From: Flavobacteriaceae bacterium
GTDB lineage: Bacteria; Bacteroidota; Bacteroidia; Flavobacteriales; Flavobacteriaceae
Length of the DNA: 64,000 bases
Direction: 5' to 3'
Assembly (NCBI GenBank): GCA_028284005.1
Contig: JANQSO010000003.1
Location: 94,078 to 158,077, forward strand
Shown: positions 26,828 through 35,251 of the stretch, in pieces
How the letters are laid out: every line of letters begins with the position of its first letter
How positions within the stretch are numbered: the stretch's first letter is position 1
Made by a program: the position numbers and the translations under genes
The notes under the pieces: model-generated
Database searches by the model: none
Seen by the model: the letters and a program-made list of their open reading frames with translations, nothing else
Told to the model about the DNA's origin: nothing

Positions 26828-27691
26828 TTAATTTCCTCCTTCATTGGATAGTGTTTCCAGCTCCTGCTCGATCATCGCATAGAACTGATCTATTTTTGGT
26901 AACACGAGGATACGCGTACGTCTGTTGATAGAGCGGTTTTCTGCTGTGTCATTTGAAACTAACGGAACATAATCTGCACGCCCGGCAGCAATTAACTGAG
27001 CCGGATTTACACCCAGGCCTTGCAGTTCTCTAATAATAGAAGTAGAGCGTTTTACACTTAGATCCCAATTGTCCAAAAGAACTCCGCTTTTGTAAGGTAC
27101 ATTATCCGTATGTCCTTCTACCATTGCTTCAAAATCGGGCTTACTGTTGATAACGGTAGCCACTTTGCCTAAGATGTCCTTAGCTCTTGATGTTACATTA
27201 TAGCTTCCGCTTTTAAATAATACCTTATCGGAAAGTGAAATATAAACGACACCTTTCTCTACATTTATTTCAATATCCGGATCATTAAGTCCTACTTCGC
27301 GCTTTAAGCTGGTAACCAATGCCAGTGTAACACTGTCCTTCTTGTTAAGAGCATCTTGTAAACGTGAGATCTTCAGGTCTTTTTCTTTTAAACTTTCCAG
27401 AGATTTTTCAAGGTTTGTGGCACCTTGCTGGGTTAAAATGGTTAGATCCTTAGAGCTTTGAATCAAGTCTTGATTTGTTTTGCGCAGTTCTGCCAGTCTT
27501 TCTTCCAGAGAAGCTACTCTGGCATCAGCTGCCGCCTTATCGGTCAAACAACTATTCAATTTTACCGTAGCAGTGTTCAATAGATCTTGTGTATTTTTTT
27601 GTTTAGCTTCTAATTCTGCATACTTCTTTTTCGAAACACAAGAAGTAAGTGCCAAGCTAGAGCATACAACTAATATCAAAAGTTTTCTCAT
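26828..27691 (-). CDS. OmpA-family peptidoglycan-binding lipoprotein
   Basis: 287 residues. Lipoprotein signal MRKLLILVVCSSLALTSC (Cys18), a long coiled coil (about 22-125), then an OmpA domain (about 145-285) with the peptidoglycan-binding signature EGHTDNVPYKSG, NWDLSVKRSTSIIREL, and AAGRADYVPL. It should tether the outer membrane to the cell wall. Monocistronic, with its own terminator. Confidence 0.93.
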   Translation of the reverse strand: MRKLLILVVCSSLALTSCVSKKKYAELEAKQKNTQDLLNTATVKLNSCLTDKAAADARVASLEERLAELRKTNQDLIQSSKDLTILTQQGATNLEKSLESLKEKDLKISRLQDALNKKDSVTLALVTSLKREVGLNDPDIEINVEKGVVYISLSDKVLFKSGSYNVTSRAKDILGKVATVINSKPDFEAMVEGHTDNVPYKSGVLLDNWDLSVKRSTSIIRELQGLGVNPAQLIAAGRADYVPLVSNDTAENRSINRRTRILVLPKIDQFYAMIEQELETLSNEGGN

Positions 27692-27782
27692 AATTGTTTG
27701 TAAGTTTTAAGTGTTAAATGTTTTTCAAAATTATTAAACAGCCAGCATCCGCAATAGGGATTAACAATACTTTAAGTAAAGT

Positions 27783-28778
27783 TTAGTAGCCTTCCTTAAA
27801 GTTACGTTTTTTTAAAATAAAATAGCGCCAAACGATTGACTTTGTTGAAAAATAATTAATTTCAGAAGCTTGCATCCTTCTCTTCTTAAGGAATTTAGGG
27901 AGTAATCCATAAAAACTTAAATGCGCTCTGATAATGGCGTACGTGTGTGAGATTTTTCCTTGGAATAAAAGCTGAATTCCGGCCAAGCCGTCCAGTATCA
28001 ATCGTGTAAATACCAGCCCCAGAACTTTACCTCCCTTTACATTTTTCACCAAAAGTAAAAGGGTATTTCTAAAATTATAAAATGTCTTTTGAGGATTGGC
28101 CGAAGAAAGTGTAGCACCTCCAACGTGATATACTGTGGATCTGCCAATATATTTTACAGTACCCCCTTTAGCCTGAAGACGCCAACACAGGTCAATTTCT
28201 TCCTGGTGCGAAAAAAAATCTTCATCAAAACCACCAATGCCCAAAAAAGCTCCTTTCCTTAAAAATAAGCAGGCCCCGGTTGCCCAGAATATGGTTGCCG
28301 TATCATTGTATTGCCCTTCATCTTTTTCCAGAGTATAGAAGATGCGCCCACGGCAATAGGGATATCCTAAAGCATCAAGATAACCTCCTGCAGCACCTGC
28401 ATATTCAAAATGATCTTTACGCTTAAAATCAAGGATCTTGGGTTGAGCAGCAACAAGAGTACTATCTTTTTCAAATTCTGAAACAATAGGGGAGAGCCAG
28501 TCCCCGGTAACTTCCACATCGCTGTTAAGCAACACAAAAATATCTTCGGAAAGGTTTACCAATGCATCATTGTACCCTTTTGCGTAACCTCCGTTCGTGG
28601 CATTCCGAATTATTCTTACAGACGGAAAATTTTCGGAAACAAAGGATATGGACTCATCACTAGAAGCGTTATCCGCAATATATACCGTTGCTTCTTCAGA
28701 GAATTCTACTACCGAAGGCAAAAACTGTTCTAGTAATTGCTTTCCGTTCCAATTGAGTATAACTACCGCGATATTCAC
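27783..28778 (-). CDS. Family 2 glycosyltransferase
   Basis: 331 residues. GT-A fold of GT2: ILNWNGKQLLEQ, YIADNASSDESI, NGGYAKGYNDAL, the DxD-like LLNSDVEV, and HQEEIDLCWRLQAKGG. Resembles rhamnosyltransferase-type enzymes of Bacteroidota surface glycan synthesis. Cytoplasmic or membrane-associated; donor and acceptor unknown. 15 bp behind the HsdR-N protein gene and probably co-transcribed. Confidence 0.92.
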   Translation of the reverse strand: MNIAVVILNWNGKQLLEQFLPSVVEFSEEATVYIADNASSDESISFVSENFPSVRIIRNATNGGYAKGYNDALVNLSEDIFVLLNSDVEVTGDWLSPIVSEFEKDSTLVAAQPKILDFKRKDHFEYAGAAGGYLDALGYPYCRGRIFYTLEKDEGQYNDTATIFWATGACLFLRKGAFLGIGGFDEDFFSHQEEIDLCWRLQAKGGTVKYIGRSTVYHVGGATLSSANPQKTFYNFRNTLLLLVKNVKGGKVLGLVFTRLILDGLAGIQLLFQGKISHTYAIIRAHLSFYGLLPKFLKKRRMQASEINYFSTKSIVWRYFILKKRNFKEGY

Positions 28779-28793
28779 TTTTGCAAAAATAGT

Positions 28794-29243
28794 TTATTTG
28801 TTGCCATAGGAAGGAATCTCTTTTAAAAATATATACCGTTCATTTTCAAGATCCATTTGGCAATAGTAGTGCCCCAATCCGTTAGTGACCATTAAATAAC
28901 CGGCTTGCATCACAAGGTTATAACGTGCGATCTGGTCGAAAGTATCTTGCGTTATCTTTACAGAAGGAGCCTTACACTCCACAATGAGGCGAATACTGCC
29001 ATCGCTGTTGTAGACCACAATATCATACCTTTTTATGGTGTCGTGAAGTTTTAGTTGCTTCTCTACATTGATGTGAGAGGCCGGATATTTTTTTTCAGAA
29101 AGGAGAAACCGGATCACATGTTGCCGTACCCATTCTTCGGGTGTAAGCATGACAAATTTTTTTCGAATTTCATCAAAAATCAATGATTTGTTTTCGTTAC
29201 TTTTGAAACGAAATGAATAATCGGGAAAGTTGAGTTTCAGCAC
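28794..29243 (-). CDS. Stand-alone HsdR N-terminal (HSDR_N) nuclease-like protein
   Basis: 149 residues, GTG start at 29243 (LKLNFPDYSFRFKS). The chain is only the N-terminal domain of type I restriction enzyme R subunits, with PD-(D/E)xK core residues: RYDIVVYNSDGS and LIVECKAP (D...ExK), and a FDQIARYNLVM helix. No helicase domain, HsdM or HsdS is near. Its place, divergent from holA by 53 bp, is one I associate with flavobacteria generally, which points to a housekeeping DNA role rather than defence; that role is not known. Confidence 0.88.
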   Translation of the reverse strand: MLKLNFPDYSFRFKSNENKSLIFDEIRKKFVMLTPEEWVRQHVIRFLLSEKKYPASHINVEKQLKLHDTIKRYDIVVYNSDGSIRLIVECKAPSVKITQDTFDQIARYNLVMQAGYLMVTNGLGHYYCQMDLENERYIFLKEIPSYGNK

Positions 29244-29296
29244 ATGCCAAAATAAGAATTTCCGAAGAAAATTTCAGTATAAAACCAGAAAACCTA

Positions 29297-30301
29297 GTGC
29301 CTTTAGACAAAGCCAAAAGTATAATTAGCGGAATTAAATCCGGAGACGTAAAACCCATTTATTTTTTAATGGGGGAAGAAGCATATTATATTGACGGTAT
29401 TGCGAAATATATTGAAGACACCATACTCTCTGAAGAAGAAAAGGGGTTTAACCAAATGGTACTATACGGGCGTGATGTATCTGTAGAAGATATTATAAGT
29501 AGCGCCAAAAGATATCCTATGATGGCCGAGCGGCAGGTAGTGATCGTGAAAGAGGCCCAGGATCTGTCCCGTACCATAGAGAATTTGGTTCCATATGCCG
29601 AAAACCCCCAACCTACCACTGTCCTGGTGGTTTGCTACAAATATAAAACACTGGATAAACGAAAAAAACTGGCAAAGGTAATTGATAAAACAGGGGTGCT
29701 GTTTGAAGGGAAAAAACTATATGAAAATCAGGTGCCGGACTGGATCCGGCGTGTACTTGCGGGACGTGGTTATACAATTACTCCCAAGGCATCGCAAATG
29801 CTGGTGGAATTTTTGGGCAATGATCTGGGCAAAGTAAATAACGAACTGGAAAAACTACAGTTGATCATTGAACCCGGAGAACAGATAACTCCGCAATTGG
29901 TAGAGGAGAACATAGGAATAAGTAAGGACTTCAATAATTTTGAACTACAAAACGCTATTGGCGAAAAGGATATAAAAAAGGCATTTAGGATCATTCAGCA
30001 TTTCGCTCAAAACCCTAAGAACCACCCACTGGTAATGACCATGGCTTTGTTGTATAATTTCTTTTCAAAGCTGTTAAAATACCACGCGCTTCCAAATAAG
30101 GCAGATGCTCCAAAGGTGTTGGGTGTAAATCCGTATTTTATAAAAGACTACCAGCTTGCGGCACGTAATTATCCTATGAAAAAGGTAAGTGCCATTATTG
30201 CCTCTATTCGCAAAATTGACATGAAAAGCAAAGGAGTAGGCGCTGCTAATCTACCCCAGGGAGACCTGTTAAAAGAACTTCTGGTTAAAATATTCGATTA
30301 A
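29297..30301 (+). CDS. holA: DNA polymerase III subunit delta
   Basis: 334 residues. Clamp-loader delta subunit: PIYFLMGEEAYYIDGI at the start, FNQMVLYGRDVSVEDII, YPMMAERQVVIVKEAQ, a long helical domain III (EKLQLIIEPGEQITPQLVEE) and a C-terminal collar domain (KDYQLAARNYPMKKVSAII). It opens the beta clamp for loading on DNA. GTG start at 29297; no upstream ATG fits. Divergent from the HSDR_N gene. Confidence 0.95.
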   Translation: MPLDKAKSIISGIKSGDVKPIYFLMGEEAYYIDGIAKYIEDTILSEEEKGFNQMVLYGRDVSVEDIISSAKRYPMMAERQVVIVKEAQDLSRTIENLVPYAENPQPTTVLVVCYKYKTLDKRKKLAKVIDKTGVLFEGKKLYENQVPDWIRRVLAGRGYTITPKASQMLVEFLGNDLGKVNNELEKLQLIIEPGEQITPQLVEENIGISKDFNNFELQNAIGEKDIKKAFRIIQHFAQNPKNHPLVMTMALLYNFFSKLLKYHALPNKADAPKVLGVNPYFIKDYQLAARNYPMKKVSAIIASIRKIDMKSKGVGAANLPQGDLLKELLVKIFD

Positions 30302-30378
30302 CTGTTTCTGTTGGAGGATATAAAACTTATAGTTAAAAGGCCCGGTTCAAAGTTTAGGTTAAGTTTTTATTTTAAACG

Positions 30379-30386
30379 TACTTTTG
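30379..30386 (+). promoter_or_regulatory. -7 element of the men cluster promoter
   Basis: TACTTTTG is a perfect TAnnTTTG. No clear TTTG is present 19-20 nt upstream. It overlaps an in-frame TTG at 30384, so translation from that codon is unlikely; the ATG at 30405 would have a leader of about 12 nt. Confidence 0.4.
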
Positions 30387-30404
30387 CAACCTAAACGACC
30401 TTTT

Positions 30405-31307
30405 ATGACAAAAGTACGATCCTGGATCTCTGCTGCGAGATTACGCACATTACCATTATCTATTTCGGGAATAGTCACAGCAAGTGCCGCTGCAATGAAA
30501 GCAGGCTCGTATACTGTTTCTATTTTTATACTTGCTTTAGCCACTACACTGGGTTTTCAAATACTTTCCAATTTTGCCAATGATTATGGTGACGGAATAA
30601 AAGGTACGGATAATGAAGACAGAGTAGGCCCGGCGCGTGCTATGCAAAGTGGTTTATTAACTGCAAAGGAACTGAAATACGGGATGATCATTACTGCGGC
30701 AATTACCTTACTAATTGCCAGTATGTTGATATTTGTAGCTTTTGGAAACGAAAACTTTATCCTATCGGTTGTGTTCTTTAATCTCGGAATTGCAGCATTG
30801 ATCGCTGCAGTTACTTATACAGTGGGTAAAAAAGCGTATGGATACAGAGCACTGGGCGATGTTTTCGTCTTTATTTTTTTTGGGATTGTTGGCGTTGCCG
30901 GTTGTTATTTTTTATACGAACAAAGCCTTTCCAATTATATACTTCTGCCGGCAATTACAATTGGACTTTTAAGTGCCTCGGTTTTAAATCTCAATAATAT
31001 GCGCGATCGCCTAGCCGATGCAAAAGTGAATAAAAATACATTAGCAGTGGTATTGGGAGGCAAAGCTGTAAAACTGTATCACGCTTTGTTGATAAGCATC
31101 GCTTTTTTAAGTGCCCTTATATACTTTTTTTTAAAAGCTGAAGACCATCTTGATTATCTACCGCTAATAGCTTTCATCCCTTTATTTTTGAATGTTGTAA
31201 AAGTTTTTAAGAACGAGTCTCCGGCACTTTTGGACCCCGAATTAAAAAAGGTGGCATTAAGTACCTTTTTATTTTCAGTACTGTTTTTTGTTTCAAATTT
31301 CTTTTAG
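30405..31307 (+). CDS. menA: 1,4-dihydroxy-2-naphthoate polyprenyltransferase
   Basis: 300 residues from the ATG at 30405; a TTG seven codons upstream overlaps the promoter. UbiA-type prenyltransferase with about eight or nine membrane helices; first Asp-rich motif in NDYGDGIKGTDNEDRVGPAR, second in NNMRDRLADAKVNKNT. Attaches the isoprenoid chain to DHNA in menaquinone synthesis. First gene of menA - UPF0173 - menC - CPBP - menE, all on one strand. Confidence 0.95.
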   Translation: MTKVRSWISAARLRTLPLSISGIVTASAAAMKAGSYTVSIFILALATTLGFQILSNFANDYGDGIKGTDNEDRVGPARAMQSGLLTAKELKYGMIITAAITLLIASMLIFVAFGNENFILSVVFFNLGIAALIAAVTYTVGKKAYGYRALGDVFVFIFFGIVGVAGCYFLYEQSLSNYILLPAITIGLLSASVLNLNNMRDRLADAKVNKNTLAVVLGGKAVKLYHALLISIAFLSALIYFFLKAEDHLDYLPLIAFIPLFLNVVKVFKNESPALLDPELKKVALSTFLFSVLFFVSNFF

Positions 31308-31318
31308 ATTTATCTTTA
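31287..31318 (+). promoter_or_regulatory. Internal promoter ahead of the UPF0173 gene
   Basis: TTTG (31287-31290), 20-nt spacer, TATCTTTA (31311-31318). It overlaps the 3' end of menA and would give a leader of about 10 nt for the gene at 31335, allowing the downstream men genes to be read separately. Confidence 0.55.
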
Positions 31319-31334
31319 AGGAAAAATAGAGATC

Positions 31335-32015
31335 ATGAAAATTATATTTTACGGTCAAAATAGCTTGGCAATAGAGGTTTCAGGAAAACACATCATTGTG
31401 GATCCTTTTATCTCCGGAAATCCATTAGCAAAAGATAAAGTTGACATTAGTGCTCTAAAAGCAGATTACATATTGTTGACACATGCACATCAGGACCATA
31501 TTCTGGATGCCGAAGCCATTGCAAAACGAACAGATGCAACTATAGTGAGTAATTATGAAATTGCTATACATTATCAAAATAAAGGCTTTAAAGCCCACCC
31601 AATGAACCATGGAGGAAACTGGAAGTTCGATTTTGGGAATGTAAAATATGTCAATGCCGTCCATACCAGCTCATTTCCGGATGGTAGTTACGGAGGGCAG
31701 CCCGGAGGTTTTGTAATTGAAGGGGAACATAAGAACATCTATATAGCAGGAGATACAGCACTTATCATGGATATGAAACTTATACCAATGAGTACCAAGC
31801 TTGACCTTGCTATTCTGCCCATTGGAGATAATTTTACAATGGGTATCGATGATGCCATCCTTGCCAGTGATTTTGTAGAATGCGACAAGGTTTTAGGAGT
31901 GCATTACGATACTTTTGGCTATATTGAAATTGACCACGAAGAAGCAAAGAAAAAGTTTTACGATGCAGGTAAGGACTTAATGCTTTTGGAAATAGGTGCT
32001 TCGATCGAACTTTAA
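31335..32015 (+). CDS. UPF0173 metallo-beta-lactamase-fold hydrolase
   Basis: 226 residues. Metallo-beta-lactamase superfamily with the zinc motif THAHQDH, an aspartate in AGDTALIMDM, and HYDTF near the C-terminus. UPF0173 members are metal-dependent hydrolases without settled substrates. It lies between menA and menC and abuts menC (stop and next ATG adjacent). Because the pathway needs a DHNA-CoA thioesterase and this fold includes thioester hydrolases such as glyoxalase II, a role in the pathway is possible but unproven. Confidence 0.9.
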   Translation: MKIIFYGQNSLAIEVSGKHIIVDPFISGNPLAKDKVDISALKADYILLTHAHQDHILDAEAIAKRTDATIVSNYEIAIHYQNKGFKAHPMNHGGNWKFDFGNVKYVNAVHTSSFPDGSYGGQPGGFVIEGEHKNIYIAGDTALIMDMKLIPMSTKLDLAILPIGDNFTMGIDDAILASDFVECDKVLGVHYDTFGYIEIDHEEAKKKFYDAGKDLMLLEIGASIEL

Positions 32016-33065
32016 ATGAAAGCCGAGTATTTTAAGCATATACTGAACTTTAAAATGCCAAGCGGTACCTCACGCGGCGTTTTAAGAACCAAAGAGACCT
32101 GGTTTGTTGTTCTTAAAGAAGGCGACAATTGGGGAATTGGAGAATGCGGAATTTTAAGAGGGCTTTCCATTGATGACCGCCCGGATTTTGAAACCAAATT
32201 AAAATGGGCATGTGATAATATTCACCTGGGAGCATCTTCTTTGTATGATGCCTTAACAGAATTTCCGTCTATACAATTTGGAATTGAAACCGCTTTCAGG
32301 TCTTTCTTTACAGAAACCCCTTTTGAGATATTCCCTTCGGAATTTACCAAAGGTAAAAAGGCGATTCCTATTAACGGACTTATTTGGATGGGGGATAAGG
32401 TTTTTATGAAAAAGCAGATCGAAAATAAGCTGAAAGAAGGTTTCCGCTGTATTAAAATGAAGATAGGCGCTATTGATTTTACTACAGAGATTGATTTGAT
32501 CAGGACAATCCGAAAAGAATTTTCTGCTGAAGAAATAGAACTGCGGGTAGATGCCAATGGAGCCTTTTCTGCTTCCGAAGCATTGGAAAAGTTGAAAGTT
32601 CTTTCAGATCTACAATTGCATTCCATCGAACAACCCATAAAACAAGGGCAATGGCAGGAAATGGCACGGTTGTGTGATGAAACTCCTTTGCCTATAGCAC
32701 TGGATGAAGAACTCATAGGCGTCTTCACATCTAAAGAACGACAAGACCTTTTAGAAACCATAAGACCACAATACATTATTTTGAAACCCAGCCTTATTGG
32801 GGGTTTTCTAGGGAGCGATCATTGGATCTCCCTGGCCAATGAAAATAATATTGGGTGGTGGATCACTTCGGCATTAGAAAGTAATGTAGGATTAAACGCA
32901 ATTTCACAATACACCTTCACAAAAAATAGTAAATTGCCACAAGGTTTGGGAACAGGGAGTTTGTATACTAATAACATTTCTTCTCCGCTCGAAGTCAAAG
33001 AAGGAAGCATACATTATAACCTTAATACCAGCTGGAACCTTAGAATTTTAAATGTAACAATTTAG
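32016..33065 (+). CDS. menC: o-Succinylbenzoate synthase
   Basis: 349 residues of the enolase superfamily. N-terminal capping domain (GIGECGILRGLSIDDRP) and barrel with the catalytic Lys pair in CIKMKIGAIDF, metal ligands in LRVDANGAF, SIEQPI and LDEEL, and the second Lys in ILKPSLIGG. Dehydrates SHCHC to o-succinylbenzoate. Starts on the base after the UPF0173 stop codon, so translation is coupled. Confidence 0.94.
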   Translation: MKAEYFKHILNFKMPSGTSRGVLRTKETWFVVLKEGDNWGIGECGILRGLSIDDRPDFETKLKWACDNIHLGASSLYDALTEFPSIQFGIETAFRSFFTETPFEIFPSEFTKGKKAIPINGLIWMGDKVFMKKQIENKLKEGFRCIKMKIGAIDFTTEIDLIRTIRKEFSAEEIELRVDANGAFSASEALEKLKVLSDLQLHSIEQPIKQGQWQEMARLCDETPLPIALDEELIGVFTSKERQDLLETIRPQYIILKPSLIGGFLGSDHWISLANENNIGWWITSALESNVGLNAISQYTFTKNSKLPQGLGTGSLYTNNISSPLEVKEGSIHYNLNTSWNLRILNVTI

Positions 33066-33100
33066 TCTTTTTGGGGTCTAACCTCCAATAAAATATTTTT

Positions 33101-34054
33101 ATGTATATAGCACAGGCTTTTAATTATTTGCACGACTGGTGGCGGTATCTCGTAGGTGGGATCATAATTTTTTTAGCATCACAGCTGGGAGCTTTTCCCT
33201 TGGTAGGGTTAGCTACTTTAAAACTAATTTCAGAAGGAAAGAGTTTAGAACTGTTGGAAGACCCTAATACTTTTATGACCATCTTAGATTCTAACCTTAC
33301 ATTGTTCTTAATGCTGTTAAGTTTTGCCATAGGACTGGGCGTTCTGTATTTAGTGGTGAAATACTTCCATAAACAACCTCTCAAAACGGTAACTACTTCC
33401 CGCAAAAAAACAGATTGGGGGAGAGTATGGTTTGGTTTTGGGTTGATAGCTGTTACCACGACAGTACTTACTGCTATTGACTACTATAGTAATCCACAGG
33501 ATTACGAACTGCAGTTTGAGATGGTCCCTTTCTTGATTTTGGCAGTGATCGCAATCGTTATGGTCCCATTGCAGACCAGTTTCGAAGAGTATTTGTTTAG
33601 AGGGTATTTAATGCAGGGTATAGGAGTGGCAGCAAAAAACAGGTGGGTTCCTTTAGTAGTGACCTCGGTAATTTTTGGCGGGTTACACTTTTTTAACCCC
33701 GAAGTAGGTAAGATCGGGAACATTATTATGGTATACTATATAGGTACAGGTTTCTTTTTAGGCATTATGACATTAATGGATGAAGGAATGGAACTGGCAC
33801 TGGGCTTTCATGCAGGAAATAACCTTGTTGCGGCATTGCTGGTGACTGCAGACTGGACAGTATTTCAAACCCATTCTGTTTTAAAAGATATTTCAGAGCC
33901 CTCCGCAGGAATCGATGTTTTGGCCCCTGTGTTTGTAATATACCCGATATTTTTAGGAATTATGGCATGGCGATATAAATGGCATGGCTGGGGAGAAAAA
34001 CTTTTTGGAAAAGTAACAGCACCTTCGGAAAATCTTCAGGAAGAAATAGTTTAA
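33101..34054 (+). CDS. CPBP-family intramembrane glutamic protease
   Basis: 317 residues with about eight transmembrane helices. Motif 1 is EEYLFR (Glu162, Glu163, Arg167), motif 2 FGGLHFFNPEVG and motif 3 GFHAGNNLVAALL, all CAAX-protease/bacteriocin-processing (ABI) family. It may process a prenylated or membrane protein. Its presence between menC and menE (35 bp after menC and 10 bp before menE) is consistent with co-expression but no functional link is known. Confidence 0.92.
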   Translation: MYIAQAFNYLHDWWRYLVGGIIIFLASQLGAFPLVGLATLKLISEGKSLELLEDPNTFMTILDSNLTLFLMLLSFAIGLGVLYLVVKYFHKQPLKTVTTSRKKTDWGRVWFGFGLIAVTTTVLTAIDYYSNPQDYELQFEMVPFLILAVIAIVMVPLQTSFEEYLFRGYLMQGIGVAAKNRWVPLVVTSVIFGGLHFFNPEVGKIGNIIMVYYIGTGFFLGIMTLMDEGMELALGFHAGNNLVAALLVTADWTVFQTHSVLKDISEPSAGIDVLAPVFVIYPIFLGIMAWRYKWHGWGEKLFGKVTAPSENLQEEIV

Positions 34055-34064
34055 AAGAACAATT

Positions 34065-35144
34065 TTGAAACCAACCTCACAAATACTTCATCCGGCTTTC
34101 AAACTCAACGGACTTATGTACGAATCGGCAGAAGAATTGCTGAATTTTGCAGACGGACTATTGCAGCAGGGAGATGTGCATGAAATACAAATGGCTAAGT
34201 TCATTGAGGAATGGCTCAATTTTGATGAAGAGGTAAATGTCAATACTTCGGGGTCTACCGGGAAAGAGAAGAACATCACCTTGCTAAAGGAACATATGGT
34301 AAATAGTGCTAAAGCAACAGGAGCTTTTTTTAAACTTGGTGCTGGAACCTCTGCTTTATTGTGCCTGTCACCGGATCATATTGCCGGGAAAATGATGCTT
34401 GTAAGGGCGATGGTCATGGGATGGGATCTACACGTAGTTGCACCGGAGAAGGACGCGCTAACGCAGTACGATAATGATTATGATTTTGTTGCAATGGTTC
34501 CGTATCAGGTGTTCCATTCGTTGGAAGCATTATCAAAGGTTAAGAAGTTGATCGTTGGCGGTGGCCCTGTTTCAAGAGAACTGGAAGAAAAACTACAAGA
34601 GGTCCCTACAGAGGTATTTGCTACCTACGGAATGACCGAAACGAGTACACACGTGGCAATCAAAAGACTTAATGGGCCGGCAAGGTCCGGTGTATTTTCT
34701 GCTTTGCCTAATGTAAAATTTTCTACCGATGACCGCTCATGTTTGGTTATCAATGCCCCGGAGATTCTTAGAGAACCTCTTGTAACCAATGACCTGGTAA
34801 ATTTGGTTACTCCAACTTCCTTTCAATGGCTGGGACGTTTTGATAATATGATCAATTCCGGAGGCATTAAGATCTTTCCCGAGAGTTTAGAAGAGAAACT
34901 CTCGGAATATATAGATCGTCCCTTTATTATTGCTTCAGAAAAAGATGAAGAATTGGGTGAGCGTGTAATATTGATATTCCAAAATGACAAAGATGCCGAT
35001 ATTCCAAATTATTCTCAGGCCTTTTCAGTATTGGAAAAATACGAACGTCCTAAAAAGGTATATACAATTTCAAAATTTTCCTATACCCCAACCGGAAAAG
35101 TAAAAAGAGGTGATATTCTTCAGGTACTTAAAAGGTACCGCTAG
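34065..35144 (+). CDS. menE: o-Succinylbenzoate-CoA ligase (AMP-binding)
   Basis: 359 residues, shorter than the usual ~450-500 but the normal size for the Bacteroidota form. ANL enzyme: P-loop NTSGSTGKEKNI, SPDHIAGKMMLVRAMVMG, A5 TYGMTETSTHVA, hinge GRFDNMINSGGIKIFPE, and the C-terminal Lys in PTGKVKRGD. Starts at TTG 34065 (KPTSQILHPAFKLNGLMY); the first ATG would remove the conserved N-terminus. Makes OSB-CoA for naphthoate formation. No menB or menD in the window. Confidence 0.92.
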   Translation: MKPTSQILHPAFKLNGLMYESAEELLNFADGLLQQGDVHEIQMAKFIEEWLNFDEEVNVNTSGSTGKEKNITLLKEHMVNSAKATGAFFKLGAGTSALLCLSPDHIAGKMMLVRAMVMGWDLHVVAPEKDALTQYDNDYDFVAMVPYQVFHSLEALSKVKKLIVGGGPVSRELEEKLQEVPTEVFATYGMTETSTHVAIKRLNGPARSGVFSALPNVKFSTDDRSCLVINAPEILREPLVTNDLVNLVTPTSFQWLGRFDNMINSGGIKIFPESLEEKLSEYIDRPFIIASEKDEELGERVILIFQNDKDADIPNYSQAFSVLEKYERPKKVYTISKFSYTPTGKVKRGDILQVLKRYR

Positions 35145-35251
35145 ATTTTATAAATTCTTAACTGTCCTTTATCTTATGCACCTATTATTGGACTACTTTA
35201 GAAATTTTAGAAGTGAAAAGAATTAAATGGATACATTCCCAATACAATAGT

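Noticed and set aside
28804..28823. 20-bp sequence identical to 50502-50521, a possible mobile repeat
   Set aside because: Both copies are in coding regions on the same strand and encode the same heptapeptide KEIPSYG with the same codons; no further similarity flanks them, so it is coincidence.
28794..29243. Type I restriction-modification system
   Set aside because: Only the HsdR N-terminal domain is present; there is no helicase part, HsdM or HsdS, and neighbours are housekeeping genes.
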